From: Desmodesmus armatus
Taxonomy: Eukaryota > Chlorophyta > Chlorophyceae > Sphaeropleales > Scenedesmaceae
Assembly: GCA_007449985.2 (NCBI GenBank)
Contig: VIIQ02000600.1
Coordinates: 690,001-754,000, forward strand
Length of the DNA: 64,000 bases
Direction of reading: 5' to 3'
Notes under the pieces: generated by a model
Told to the model about the DNA's origin: nothing
What the model saw: the letters and a program-made list of their open reading frames with translations, nothing else
The model's database searches: none
Part shown: piece after piece, positions 25,101 through 34,990 of the stretch
Numbering within the stretch: position 1 is the stretch's first letter
Layout of the letters: the number at the start of each line of letters is the position of its first letter
Position numbers and translations under genes: made by a program

Positions 25101-25362
25101 CTTACTGCAGCTGTTGGGAGTCATTCTATCAGTTGTGTCCAGCCTTTGTGGTTGTGGTGCTTACCTGCCCTGATTTTGTCAACATGGATTTCTTGGCCCT
25201 TGATTGCTGACAGGGCAGTAGAATTCCGCAGGATCTGCCCGCCACCCTCCAGCAGAGACCCTACAGAGGGTCACAGTATCAAAGTAAGCTGTGCCGCTTT
25301 CTGTTACAGCAGTACCTCGCTTGGGCTTCAATAAACGCACCATCAATGTGCAGTGGCCCCAT
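22120..25362 (-). CDS. RTCA: RNA 3'-terminal phosphate cyclase (RTCA family)
   Basis: Six exons (minus): 25341-25362, 25165-25260, 24795-24903, 24300-24443, 22916-23821, 22120-22351. They total 1509 nt, 502 residues, all in phase. The first exon is only 22 nt (MGPLHID plus one base of the next codon). Family blocks in order: [91 protein letters not shown] and [14 protein letters not shown]. In the last block, His452 matches the histidine that is adenylated in the enzyme. The enzyme converts an RNA 3' phosphate to a 2',3'-cyclic phosphate using ATP. Animal RTCA is near 366 residues; the excess is mostly an Ala/Ser-rich repeat insert in exon 5 (about 23150-23410). Intron 5 contains a duplicated piece of the end of exon 5 (see findings). 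Whether it acts in nucleus or organelle is not evident. Confidence 0.92.
22460..22985. repeat. Tandem duplication (about 265 bp) spanning RTCA exon 5 end and intron 5
   Basis: Two diverged units, about 22460-22715 and 22735-22985. The right-hand unit contains the true last 60 or so nt of exon 5 and its donor at 22916. The left-hand unit repeats this exon end (about 22660-22711, around nine in ten bases equal) and keeps a donor-like ATG|GTGGGC. Matching intron blocks flank it. Confidence 0.8.
23160..23405. repeat. Ala/Ser-coding minisatellite in RTCA exon 5
   Basis: Six to seven degenerate units of about 30 nt, each with a GCAGCACTGCTGCC-like core. They encode alternating GSSAA/GSNAA and A-rich stretches inserted before the IAETTSG block. 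Confidence 0.75.
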
Positions 25363-26149
25363 ACTGCTGCTTGACTTTGCTGCAGAGCACCTAGGTGCAC
25401 GATGCGGTGTACAAAAACTGATATACAGTTACTGGGGATCTGCTCACGCTTCCAGGACAACTGATTTGTTCACTCACGGCAAGCTGAGGTAACCGTTGCC
25501 GAGATCGATCAAGGTTTCAATTCAAAGATGGACAGCTAGCGCCGCCAAAATGCAGGCATGATGTATTCTTAGTGTATGATAAAGGCGCATAGTATATTGT
25601 GTGTTTGTTGCCAACCCTCACGATGCCAATTTGCTACCTGACAAGGTCAGAACTGAGTCCCACCTGGACTGTTGGTATTGGAAAAGCCCCTCCCGCGCTT
25701 GCGCTGTCAGCGGTGCTTCCCACAGCTGTGCTCAAATGCATGACAGCTACAGCATGGCCGCAGCCTGACACAGCGGGCTGCCACAACAGCTGCCCCACTC
25801 CACGCAGTACATTCCATTCTTCTGAGGCCCCCTCCTTAGCCCTCAGAATTAAACTGCCCCTACAACAGCGTGGCCAAGCACAGCTCGAACCCCTGTGATT
25901 GAACACAGATTACCATGGAGACATATTGCCCGGCATGATGTGACAAGGCCGCAGCGCTCTGACAAAAACACAGCCAACGCAATTCACTTCCTCTTGGGTG
26001 GCTCCTCATCAGGCTCCTTCAGAAAGCACAGCTCGAACCCCAGTGAAAACCACTGACACAGTGACCATTGACAAGTGACACACAGTCCTGGTGAATTCAT
26101 TTAGCCAGGCAAAATATGACGAGACCGCACCCCTCGGTTACAACACACT
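25363..26149. other. Intergenic region with a duplicated gene tail
   Basis: About 790 nt between the RTCA start and the stop of the next gene. Segment 25983-26021 repeats the last codons and stop of the gene at 26150; an adjoining block near 25875 is repeated near 26025. The RTCA promoter should lie here. Confidence 0.6.
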
Positions 26150-26190
26150 TCACTTCCTCTTGGGTGGCTCCTCATCAGGCTCCTTCAGCA
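25983..26190. repeat. Duplicated 3' end of the lumenal-protein gene
   Basis: A 39-nt block, TTCACTTCCTCTTGGGTGGC and the next 19 nt, occurs at 25983-26021 and again at 26149-26187. In the second place it is the end of the CDS. The downstream copy still encodes EPDEEPPKRK and a stop. Confidence 0.85.
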
Positions 26191-28577
26191 ATCCCACAAA
26201 CTCATGGAACTCCTTCTCCGTCATTGTCAGCTGCTTGGTGCTGCCCCCATTGTCCTCCTCAAACTCGATGGGCGTCATGTCGTTCTCCCACTGGCCGTCA
26301 GCAAACATCATGAAGAGCACGTAGTCATCTGACAGGTCAACCTGCGCAGGAAAAAGCAGCAGCAGCAGCAGTGTTTGTTGCAGCAGCGTCAGTAGCAAAA
26401 CACCTTATGCCAGCAGGCAGACGCACAACCAGCAGCAGCATTGGCAGGGGCGATTGCAGACAACAGATTGACACCCCCGCTTCCACACTACCCTAGCTAC
26501 CAGCTGCAGCTCCGTATTGTGGGGTCAGGTACCAGCTGAAGGTCAACAATTGCCTGCTGCATGCAGTCACAGCACAATGCAAAGTCCCAGCCCTCCCTGC
26601 TTCGTGTCACACATACACACCATCCACCACATGGCCGCAGGTTTCTGGCAGCACTCCCCCAAACAAACTGCCCTCGTGCGCACACGCCACCCCACCCATT
26701 CCACTGGCATCAATTCAACTGCTGTTCCACCCACCCCCCTCCATAAACCCTGCATGCTCAAATCCACCCCCCCCCCCCCCAAAAAACCTGCGGTCTGTCT
26801 TACTCCAGGGTGTAGATGCACACCCCCCTCCTTCTGGCACCCCTCCATCCCCTTTTTATCTCATGCATGCCCTCTGCCCCTCACACATGGCTCCCTCCGT
26901 ACACAAACCCCACCCACCTGCGGCAGTCCGTCTGTCTCCAATGCGCAGATGCAGACCCCAAGCCCTCCATCCCCATCCCAGCTCACATCCGCACTCTGCC
27001 CCTAATTCCTCTGCTCTACCCCCTCCCTCCCCATACCACCTCACAACTGCACTCCGCTCCTCACTCCTCTGCTATCTTCCGCCCGTCAGTACACAAACCC
27101 CACCCCACCTGCGGCAGTCCGTCTGTCTCCAGTGCGTAGATGGCCTCTGTCTTCATGTCCCTCAGCAGGATGGCCCCAGGCACCTCCATGTCCAGCCGCA
27201 CCGACATCCAGCTGCCAGCCTTGCGGCGCAGCTGCACCCGACCGTCAATGCTGCGCTTGATGTTGTACTTGCCCCTGGGGTGGGAAGCAGAAGATACATG
27301 CGGGTCATGCATGAAAAATGCATAATTGTATCTTATGTGTAAGGGGGGGGGGGCGGTACGTGGACAGCTCAACAGGACGGAGGAGGAGGTTACAACACTA
27401 ACAAAGGCACCAACCCAGAAACGATCCACCATCTCCCCTGGAAACCCCTTGGCCAGGTACGATTGGCACAGACAGTCACAGGCCAGCAGCAGGTGGTGAT
27501 GGACATGCAGATGCTGCTGGCCTGCACTGTGCAGAAGAAGTCTGGCCAAAGTCTTCACTGCAGGGTTGCAACACAGGCAAGGGGTGTTCGCCTACAACAG
27601 ATGAGGTACATTTGGAGATTGAACGTGCCCTGTTTCTAGGTTATAGGACGGATGGAAGACCGAGACTGCAGCCACTGCTTACAGCCTGTGGGCACAGCAA
27701 AGACTCCTTGTCAGGGGTTGCAGTACAGTACAGTACAGTAATTGGGGACAGAGTCCCAACCTCGGCACTAGCCAGCGAGCCAGGGGCTCATGAGGGTGCC
27801 CCAAAGGGCCTGTTGTACCCCAGTTTCTCAGGTCAGGTGTGCGGGCGATCGAGATCACCCGCCAAGATTGCATTTTGTGCGGTCTGTGTGCCGACTTCGC
27901 ATTCAGCACTTCAAACTGGCACTGCCACTGACTCACAGATTCAGCGGCTAACATGCACATGCTGCTGGCGGTGCGTGAAGGGACTGCTGGATCGCCCTCA
28001 ACCGTACAACTTGGCCAGTGTCCCTTCTTGCTAGACTTGACAACTTGCATCCCTAGGTACGGTAGCTTGCGACAGCGACGTCTGCTGCTACCCTACACAC
28101 CAACTGGCATATGCTGCTACCTTGCTGGTGTGCTTGACAGCAACATCTCCCGTCTGCAGCTACTGTTTGAATATCCAGGCGTGCTGAATCACACCTAATG
28201 TTCTCCAAAGAGCGCTGGTCCTTGAGTTTGCCTGCATCCTCCAGCTTCATATACTCCTCCAGAGCTGATCCACTGTTGACAGCTGCTGCTGCTGCCGCCG
28301 GCTGCACTGGTGCAGCTGCAAGGGCCATTGCTGCTGCTCCCAGCATGCCCAGCACGCCGCGCCTGCTGCTGCTGACGCCATTGCTGCTGCACTGCTGTTG
28401 CCGCTGCAGGAGTTCGGGCTGCTGCACTGAAGCGAGTAGCTGCTGTCCTCTGGCTGTAGCATTCAGATGCTGTTGGACTGATGTGACATGGTGATGCTGT
28501 CTTGCTGCTGCTGGTGGTGACTGCCTCGAGGCAGGCCGCTTACAGGCCTGCTGTTGTTGTTGAAACGACACTTGCAT
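26150..28577 (-). CDS. Predicted thylakoid-lumen protein, Tat-type targeting, function unknown
   Basis: Three exons (minus): 28195-28577, 27109-27274, 26150-26341. They total 741 nt, 246 residues, in phase. Residues 1-70 are rich in Gln, Ser and Arg without acidic residues, as in chloroplast transit peptides. Then SSSRRGVLGMLGAAAMALAA, with the twin Arg at 72-73, and an Ala-rich stretch to about 99 fit a lumen-targeting Tat signal with cleavage in the AAAA run. The mature part (about 147 residues) is soluble and acidic at its end. Its blocks include LEEYMKLEDAGKLKDQRSLE, RLDMEVPGAILLRD and FADGQWENDM. I do not recognise the family and assign no function; the targeting is inferred. The end of exon 2 is repeated in intron 2 and the gene tail is repeated downstream. 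Intron 1 holds one copy of the GTACA-tailed repeat. Confidence 0.8.
26780..27145. repeat. Repeated exon 2 end inside intron 2 of the lumenal-protein gene
   Basis: The true junction at about 27088-27140 is repeated at 26902-26951 with nearly identical sequence, including the last 30 or so coding nt and the donor. A more decayed copy lies at 26785-26815. The spacing is 115-190 nt, with C-rich filler between. Confidence 0.85.
27719..27862 (-). repeat. GTACA-tailed dispersed repeat, copy 1 (intron 1 of the lumenal-protein gene)
   Basis: A roughly 140-bp unit. On the minus strand it reads from CTGACCTGAGAAACTGGGGT through CTCATGAGCCCCTGGCTCGC and GAGGTTGGGACTCTGTCCCC to a TACTG/GTACA pentamer tail. 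It matches segments at 44318-44444 and 45081-45219 in the plus orientation. Confidence 0.8.
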
Positions 28578-29091
28578 CGCGAACAGTGAGCAGCACGCTA
28601 CAAGTTGAGGACGTTGTTGGGGGAAATGCGCACAGCCAGCAGCAGGCAGCAGCCAAGTGTCAAACTCGTCGTGTTTCCGAACAGTCAGTTTTGATGTTCT
28701 TCACGCCTTGGCTACCCCTCTGCCGAGGAGAAGGAACATTGACTGACGATCTAGCTTCTGCATTGACCACACCAACAATCCAAGATGCATTGCGATGCAT
28801 TGTGCTACAAAAAAAACTCAAGAAATCAAGTGACGTAGGGACAGCTGACTGAGTGCCCCAGTTCACTCTCCTACAGCCCCCACACAGGGTGTTCTGGACT
28901 CAATGTCTTCTCTGTTGTGGAAGCAGCACACAATCCCGTTCAAAGCCAGTCTTATATAGTCTCTCAAGACCAAGTGGTCCAATCTCGCTATCTTTAGCCC
29001 AACAGTAAAAGGCATCAGCAGAGAACCCTACTCTGCAGACACACTCAACCAGCGACTGGTGTCACTCACCAGTGGTGGCCAGTAACCACAC
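28578..29091. promoter_or_regulatory. Divergent intergenic region, likely shared promoter zone
   Basis: About 510 nt between the starts of the lumenal-protein gene (minus) and the carrier gene (plus). It must hold both promoters. No defined element was recognised. Confidence 0.5.
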
Positions 29092-30834
29092 ATGGCCCGC
29101 AAAGACCCTGTACAGCAGGACAAGGAGCATGCGAAACACGAGCAGCAGCAGCAGCAGCAACAGCAAGCGCAGGCGCAGCAGCAAGGAGAGCCCCGCCAGC
29201 AGCAGCGGCAGGGATGGCAGCACTTAGTGGCAGGTGGTGTGGCTGGCTCGTCTGCTGTGCTGCTGCTGCACCCCTTTGATGTCATCAAGACTAGGCTGCA
29301 GGTAATACGGGTGCACCAAGACACTTGTGAAATTGTGTTGGCGGGGCGTTGTTTGGTCCTGGCGGGGGCACAAGCAAGCACTGACTACCCAGCAGGGATA
29401 TGCACCTGCGTGCGTCAACCCTCACACGGCTCGCACACACAAACTGCCACCCACAAACTATGATCATCACGCGTGTAGACACTTCCCTGCACACTTATAT
29501 AAAGGCTGCAGTACTAAAATTCAAGGCATGAAAACCACCCAGCCTGGCAGGCACACCTGCAATGTAACACAACATGCATGTGTACCCTGTGCTCTGTCAC
29601 TGCTTTGGTTTCTCATACTTGGCATTGCTGATCTTAGCTCCTAGCCTGCACCAGACACTTCCAAGCAAACTCTCCAGACCTCAACCTTGCTGAGAGCAGT
29701 TACACTTGGCACTTGCTCTTGATCCCAGTTTCCCGGTCTGCATCCGTCATCACTGATGGCACTCAACCCTTGCTGCCTGTGCTGCTGCAGGTGCAAGACG
29801 GCCTGCCTGGGCAGCTGCCCATGTACAAAGGCACAAGAGATGCAGTGCGCACCATCCTACGCAATGAGGGTTGGCAGGGGCTCTATGCAGGCCTGGCCCC
29901 CTCCCTTATTGGCAGTACAGTAGCCTGGGGCACATACCTGTACCTGTACGAGAAAATCAAAAACTGGTACAAGGATCAACAGGGCATCGGCAGCAGCAGC
30001 AGCAGCAGCAGTGGAAGCAGGCCCCGGCAGGGCGAGGCAGCCACCAGGCTGGGTGCGGGGTACAACCTGCTCAGTGCCGCACAGGCAGGGGCCATCGTCT
30101 GCGTCTTAACAAACCCTATATGGCTGGTCAAGACGCGGCTAGCTCTGCAGCAGCGGACAGACTTTGTCGCAGCAGCAACGGCCGCCGCTGGCGGTGCCGC
30201 CGGCAACGCGGCCAGCAGCAGCGGCATCGCTTACAGGGGCCTGTTCGATGCCTTCGCACGCATTGGGCGGGAGGAGGGCTTCAGGGGTTACTACAAGGGC
30301 TTTGGACCCTCTTTGGTGCTGCAGACTGCCCATGGTGCAATCCAGTTTGCAGCCTATGAGGAGCTGAAGCACCTCGCCAGCAGGGCAGGCCAGCCGCAGG
30401 GGTCCCCGGATCGATCCCTGACGTCGGCAGAGGTTTCGCTGTACGGTGCGGCGTCCAAGTTCCTAGCGGCCGTGTCAACATACCCTACGCAGGTTGTGCG
30501 GTCGCGGCTGCAGCAGCGATCGGAGGGCAGGAGCCTGGTGTACAGTAGCTCGTGGCAGGCGGTGGCAGTGACGTGGCAGCGGGAGGGTTTGGCAGGGTTT
30601 TACAAGGGGCTGCTGCCTAGCTTGTTGAGGGTCATGCCGCAGTCGGCTATCACGCTGATGGTGTATGAGGGGGTGGTGAAGCTTTTGGAGCAGCAGGGGC
30701 AGGGGCAGGCTGAGGGGCAGGGGCAGGCTGAGGGGCGGCGGCAGGCTCAGCAGCAGCAGCAGCAGCAGAAGCGGTCGATAACAGACGGCATGTCGCCGCT
30801 GGTGATTGCAGCAGACACACAGGCTGAGCAGTAG
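29092..30834 (+). CDS. Mitochondrial-carrier-family transporter, folate/FAD (SLC25A32/FOLT) type
   Basis: Two exons: 29092-29301 and 29791-30834, 417 residues. Three carrier repeats carry the Px[DE]xx[KR] pattern or its subfamily variants: HPFDVIKTRLQ (60-70), NPIWLVKTRLALQ (178-190) and YPTQVVRSRLQ (301-311). The Trp in the second repeat (PIW instead of PLD) and the YPxQVVRxRLQ form of the third are marks of the SLC25A32, FLX1 and plant FOLT1 group, as are AAQAGAIVCVLTNP and HGAIQFAAYEELK. These carry folates or FAD across the inner mitochondrial or chloroplast envelope membrane. The N-terminal 45 residues are Gln-rich and the C-terminus has a GQAEGQGQAEG repeat; both lie outside the core. 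Substrate and organelle are inferred from subfamily resemblance. The single long second exon is unusual among these intron-rich neighbours. Confidence 0.88.
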
Positions 30835-32029
30835 TTGGGCAGCAGTTTGGTATGGGTTAGGGACTTTGAAAGGCAGGAATGTGCTGCAGGATTGTGGGCA
30901 AGGCACCAGCATTGAGCCTCACCTGTTGCTGCAGCACTGCAGCCGTTGGCGACACACCAAGGGTGCGGTTGTTGTAGGTTAGCTTGTTTCGCACTGTTGT
31001 ACAGTAGTGTGCTTTCACTGGCACTGGCATTGATGGTTGATACCACAGATTGCTGGTGATGTAGGTCCTCTTTTGAACCCCATCAGTTTGTGCAAGGTTA
31101 TAACTGTCCAACTGCATGAACAGAGCTATTTCCAGGCGGCTCAGCAACATGTGATGTTTACTGACACGCATCTCGCAACAGTCACTCTGTCTGTGATAGT
31201 TCAGCCACACCAGGTTATTGGGGTTGCTGGCATGAGATGGTATAATACTACACCTGACTCGCGACTGTACAAACCCATGACAATTTGGTCAAGCCTTGAC
31301 CCCACTAATTGGGATTCAAATCTGAGCTGATTGGAATACCACTGACATGACTGCGGCAGTCATGTGTCCCTGCGGATGAGGCGATCACAGCCATACACGG
31401 CCATTCAAAGGCAGCAAATGTCACAGAACTGGGCCCTGTGCACTTGCTCTTGCGCTCGTTCTTGAAGTTTGCTTCAGGGTACAACTCAGCACTCAGACTC
31501 TGAGAGCTCAGCAACGATTGTGGGTGGGAGCAACCAGCTGTGAGGGGGGGGGTGGTTGCGAGCAGCAGTTCCTTGAAACAATGGTCAGTTGATGACACAT
31601 GCGCACTAATGGCAGCTGTGCAAACCAACCCGTGCTTCACTCGGTCTTATCCGTGCCTCAGTTAGCTGTATCCTCAATTAGTGTATCGCGGAATGTCAAC
31701 ATTGATGACTCACCTTTGGTCAATGGCTGCTGATCTGAGAGTTGCACAAGCCTTGTCCTGCCACTTCGGACGACGACACACATCTGCAAAAGAGTTTTCA
31801 CTACTTCATGCAGGATGGTGTGTGCTCGCTAAGCAATGACCGATTCGGCGCAACTGCCGACGCGGCGGTTTTGGTCTTGCGTGATCAAAGGTTTGGCTTG
31901 TGTCACCGGTTACGCACCATACACATGCTCAAAGTGCGCCACCTCTTTCATCGTTGTTTTCATTTTTCGTCATAAGGGTCTGACTTGTACCTTCCTAGGT
32001 TCGCTTTGATACGTACAACGGCCGACATC
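30835..32029. other. Intergenic region between carrier and patatin-like genes
   Basis: About 1.2 kb, with both flanking genes on the plus strand. No exon, repeat or RNA gene was recognised. Confidence 0.55.
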
Positions 32030-33857
32030 ATGTCCACGACCAACAGCACTGCACTGACCAATGCATACCGTTCTGGAAGCCTTGGAGTGGGTTTCTCGGG
32101 CTCTGGGGCGCTGATCCTGTACTTTACTGGTGTTACAGGTGAGCTGTGCTGGCCCAGCATCACACTAGTCAGTGTAACCCCCAATCCAATGCAAATCCAA
32201 TCCAAACCCCCTTGGCGCTGACAGCATCAGCGCCTCATGCGCTGTACCTTCCGCTGCTGTACCTTCTGCTGCTGCGCTGTGTTTGCCTCTGCTGCAGCTG
32301 TCCTGCAGCATCTGGGCATCATCAGCAGCAACACCCCCATGGCAGGAGCCTCTGGTGGTGCCACCAATGCACTCCTCACCTGCGCTCAAGTCCCCACAAG
32401 GACCCAGTATGATGCCTTGACTGGCCTGGCCTCCAGGTGCAAGGCCGCCAACAACTGCCAGGGCATACTGAACTCAACACTTGGCGCGGCGCTGTCCACA
32501 TTAGTTCCCGCCAATGCTTCAGAGCTCTGTGGGAACAGCCTGTGGGTGTCTGTAACAACAGCGAAGCCCGACGGAGCCAAAGACACAAATGTGTTGCTGG
32601 GCGGCAACTGGAACAACAGCAGGGAGGTTCTTGCAGCAGCCCTGATGTCAGCTTACCTGCCAGGGATCTCAAGGCCCTCGGCAACTGTGAGCTTCCCTGA
32701 GCTGCCAGGCATTGGTTCAGGCTATGACGGAGGCTTCTCTTGGGCCCTGCCTTGCCCACCAGGTGAATTTCAATACAGGGTGATCTCAGGATGATTTCAG
32801 GATTCTGGATGCTGCAATTGTTGTGAGGGCCTCGCGGCCCGCAGTGGGCTCCGCCACCCTGTGACACAAGCAGAAGACAGCCGGGTACCGGCACCCCGAA
32901 TCCAACAAGGCATGCTAATACTGCAAGCACCCTTGCTAGTGCAACTCGATGTGAACTTACACCTCGAAAAAAGACTCTTTGGCTGGCTGTTACTGACAGA
33001 GCCTGTTGCCCTGGCCTGACCTGATGTGCAGGTGTTGCATACTGTGTGAAGGTTGCAGCTGCAGAGGGACAATTGCAAGAGAGAGGGGTTGCAGGCTTCT
33101 TGGCTATGTACAATGGGATGGCTACTGGCCCAAATTTCAAAGCCTTGGCTGCTGCTGATCCATCCACAGGTGAGCTCACCAACTTGGCGACCTGGGGGTG
33201 ATTTGTCCAGTAGCCCTGTTCCTTAGTGATCTTATTTTTCCACCAGCTGGTGTCTAGTGGGGGTCGGGGTGTGGAGAAACAAACCGTTTCCGGGAGCAAC
33301 GTCAACTGCAACTGCAACTGCACAGGTTACCTGGCTAGCTGGGTCTTGGGCCGTCACTGAGGCTTGCATCATGCAGTGACATCTTGCTTGGCACGGCCTA
33401 TATGTTCCGGCCCCAACTGCAGTCACTGCAGCTTGAAGCTGCTGCACAGCTTGTCCGACATGCACTTAGTGCATAGTACCATATGTATGCATGTGACAGC
33501 ATTTGCTGTAGAGGGCTCCACACCTCATGTGAGTACTTCACATAGTTTGTCACTCTGCAAGCTGGGGTCACTCTGACACTGCTGGTGTGTGTGTTGCTCC
33601 CTGCAGGCCCCTTCCTTCCTCTCAACCCCACCGTGATCCCAGTCCCAACTAGAGACATCTTCCCAGGCCTTGCTAAGCCTCTGACTGTGAATGCGACTGA
33701 GTGGGCCTCATGGGCCCTCAACGTCCCTGACAATGCCACCCTAAAGATGGTGTATGACACTGGACGGGAGGATGCTGCTTTTTGGGCCAGCAGGGAGGGG
33801 CTGGCCAGTGCTGCTGATGCCACTAAAGCCTTGCAGGCTACAGCGGTCAGTCGCTGA
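32030..33857 (+). CDS. Patatin-like phospholipase / acyl hydrolase
   Basis: Four exons: 32030-32138, 32298-32762, 33032-33169, 33607-33857. They total 963 nt, 320 residues, in phase. The Gly-rich oxyanion region is GVGFSGSGAL (19-28). The nucleophile elbow is GASGG with Ser55. The partner Asp is in YDGGFS (Asp180), giving the Ser-Asp dyad of patatins at a normal distance of about 125 residues. Patatin-like enzymes hydrolyse acyl chains from membrane or storage lipids. There is no clear signal peptide. Alternative 3' end: a GTCAGT donor lies just before the stop (about 33849). Joined to the acceptor at 34066 it would give a Ser-rich tail ending at 34292, so the C-terminus is uncertain. A TGTAA motif at 34501-34505 would allow a long 3' region. 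Confidence 0.75.
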
Positions 33858-34990
33858 TGCTGCACAGCATCGGATAGAGGGTGACCCTGTAGAGTCTGCT
33901 GGTGTTGGCAAGACAGTGATGTGTGTACCAGACTTGAATGGACATGTTTGCACTGCATTGGGTTGCCAGCAGTGTTTCGAGCAATTTGAGATCATCGTTT
34001 GAAAGATCAGCACCACACGACTAGCTGACATGTACATGTTGATGGCAAGGTATTGCTGTGATTGCAGCTGGGAGCCAGGCAGGGGGAGGTCAGGAGATAC
34101 GGCATCATGGAGTCCAGCAGTAGCAGCACCCTCACCAGCAGCAGCACCAGTATCAGCAGCAGCAGTATCTCAACCACCAGCAGCAGCAGCAGCAGCAGCA
34201 AAGCTGTGTGTCTGTTGCAGCCCAATGTCACCTGGCACTTGGGCTGCAAGTGGTGTTGCACAGTTCTGGGAAGATGGCGTTTGCAGCCTTGACTGCATGT
34301 GCACACTGTGCCCACGGCATCAAGTTGCACTGCTGGTGGCCCGCCTTGCATTACCTTTTGAGGAGTTGGCTGCTGCACTTTGTGGGCTTCATGTACCTAT
34401 ACATGTTATTGTGGTGGTTGTCATTGGTGGGACAGTTATGATCACACTTCTGCATCTGCCACAGATTACTGTTACTGTCAACCTGTACAGTAGCTGGATC
34501 TGTAACAAACCTGTCAAGAAACTGTACAAACGCGGAAGTCAAACTGCACAGCGCTGATCAGCATCATGATGCAGCCAGAGCAGTGTACTGCATTGTGCTG
34601 CCTAGTGGCACTTGTCAGCCATGCCATTCAAGGGCCAGGGGTTTACGTAAACTGTATACAGATTGACAACAGGCACTAAGCAACTGCATATCATGGCATC
34701 CTGCAAACCGCCAGGGGTTTGACGTCTGACAGATATCTAGATCTGGTTGAAGCCTGGTCTGGACGCCAGACCAAGAAAACTGTTCAACTGGGCACCAACA
34801 TAGGGGACGCTTCGGTCAAAAAGGGGTCTGTTTCAACCCAGCGGGCGGAACTGCACCCAGATGCCACACTGAGCACAATCTTGCAGTGCTTTGTGGCATG
34901 CTGCTGCTGTCAGGTGGCTACGCCAGTGCCTGAATGCCCATTACCATAGGTGATGGAGATGCTGCCGACGACTCGTAGTCAGCCCTCAGA
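33858..34990. other. Convergent intergenic region (patatin-like and mTERF 3' ends)
   Basis: About 1.1 kb. It contains a CAG-rich block (34110-34200) that may be an alternative last exon of the patatin-like gene, and a TGTAA at 34501-34505. Nothing else was recognised. Confidence 0.5.

Noticed and set aside
32376..33323. Minus-strand open frame of 315 codons
   Set aside because: It covers exons 2 and 3 of the patatin-like gene in antisense and shows no motif.
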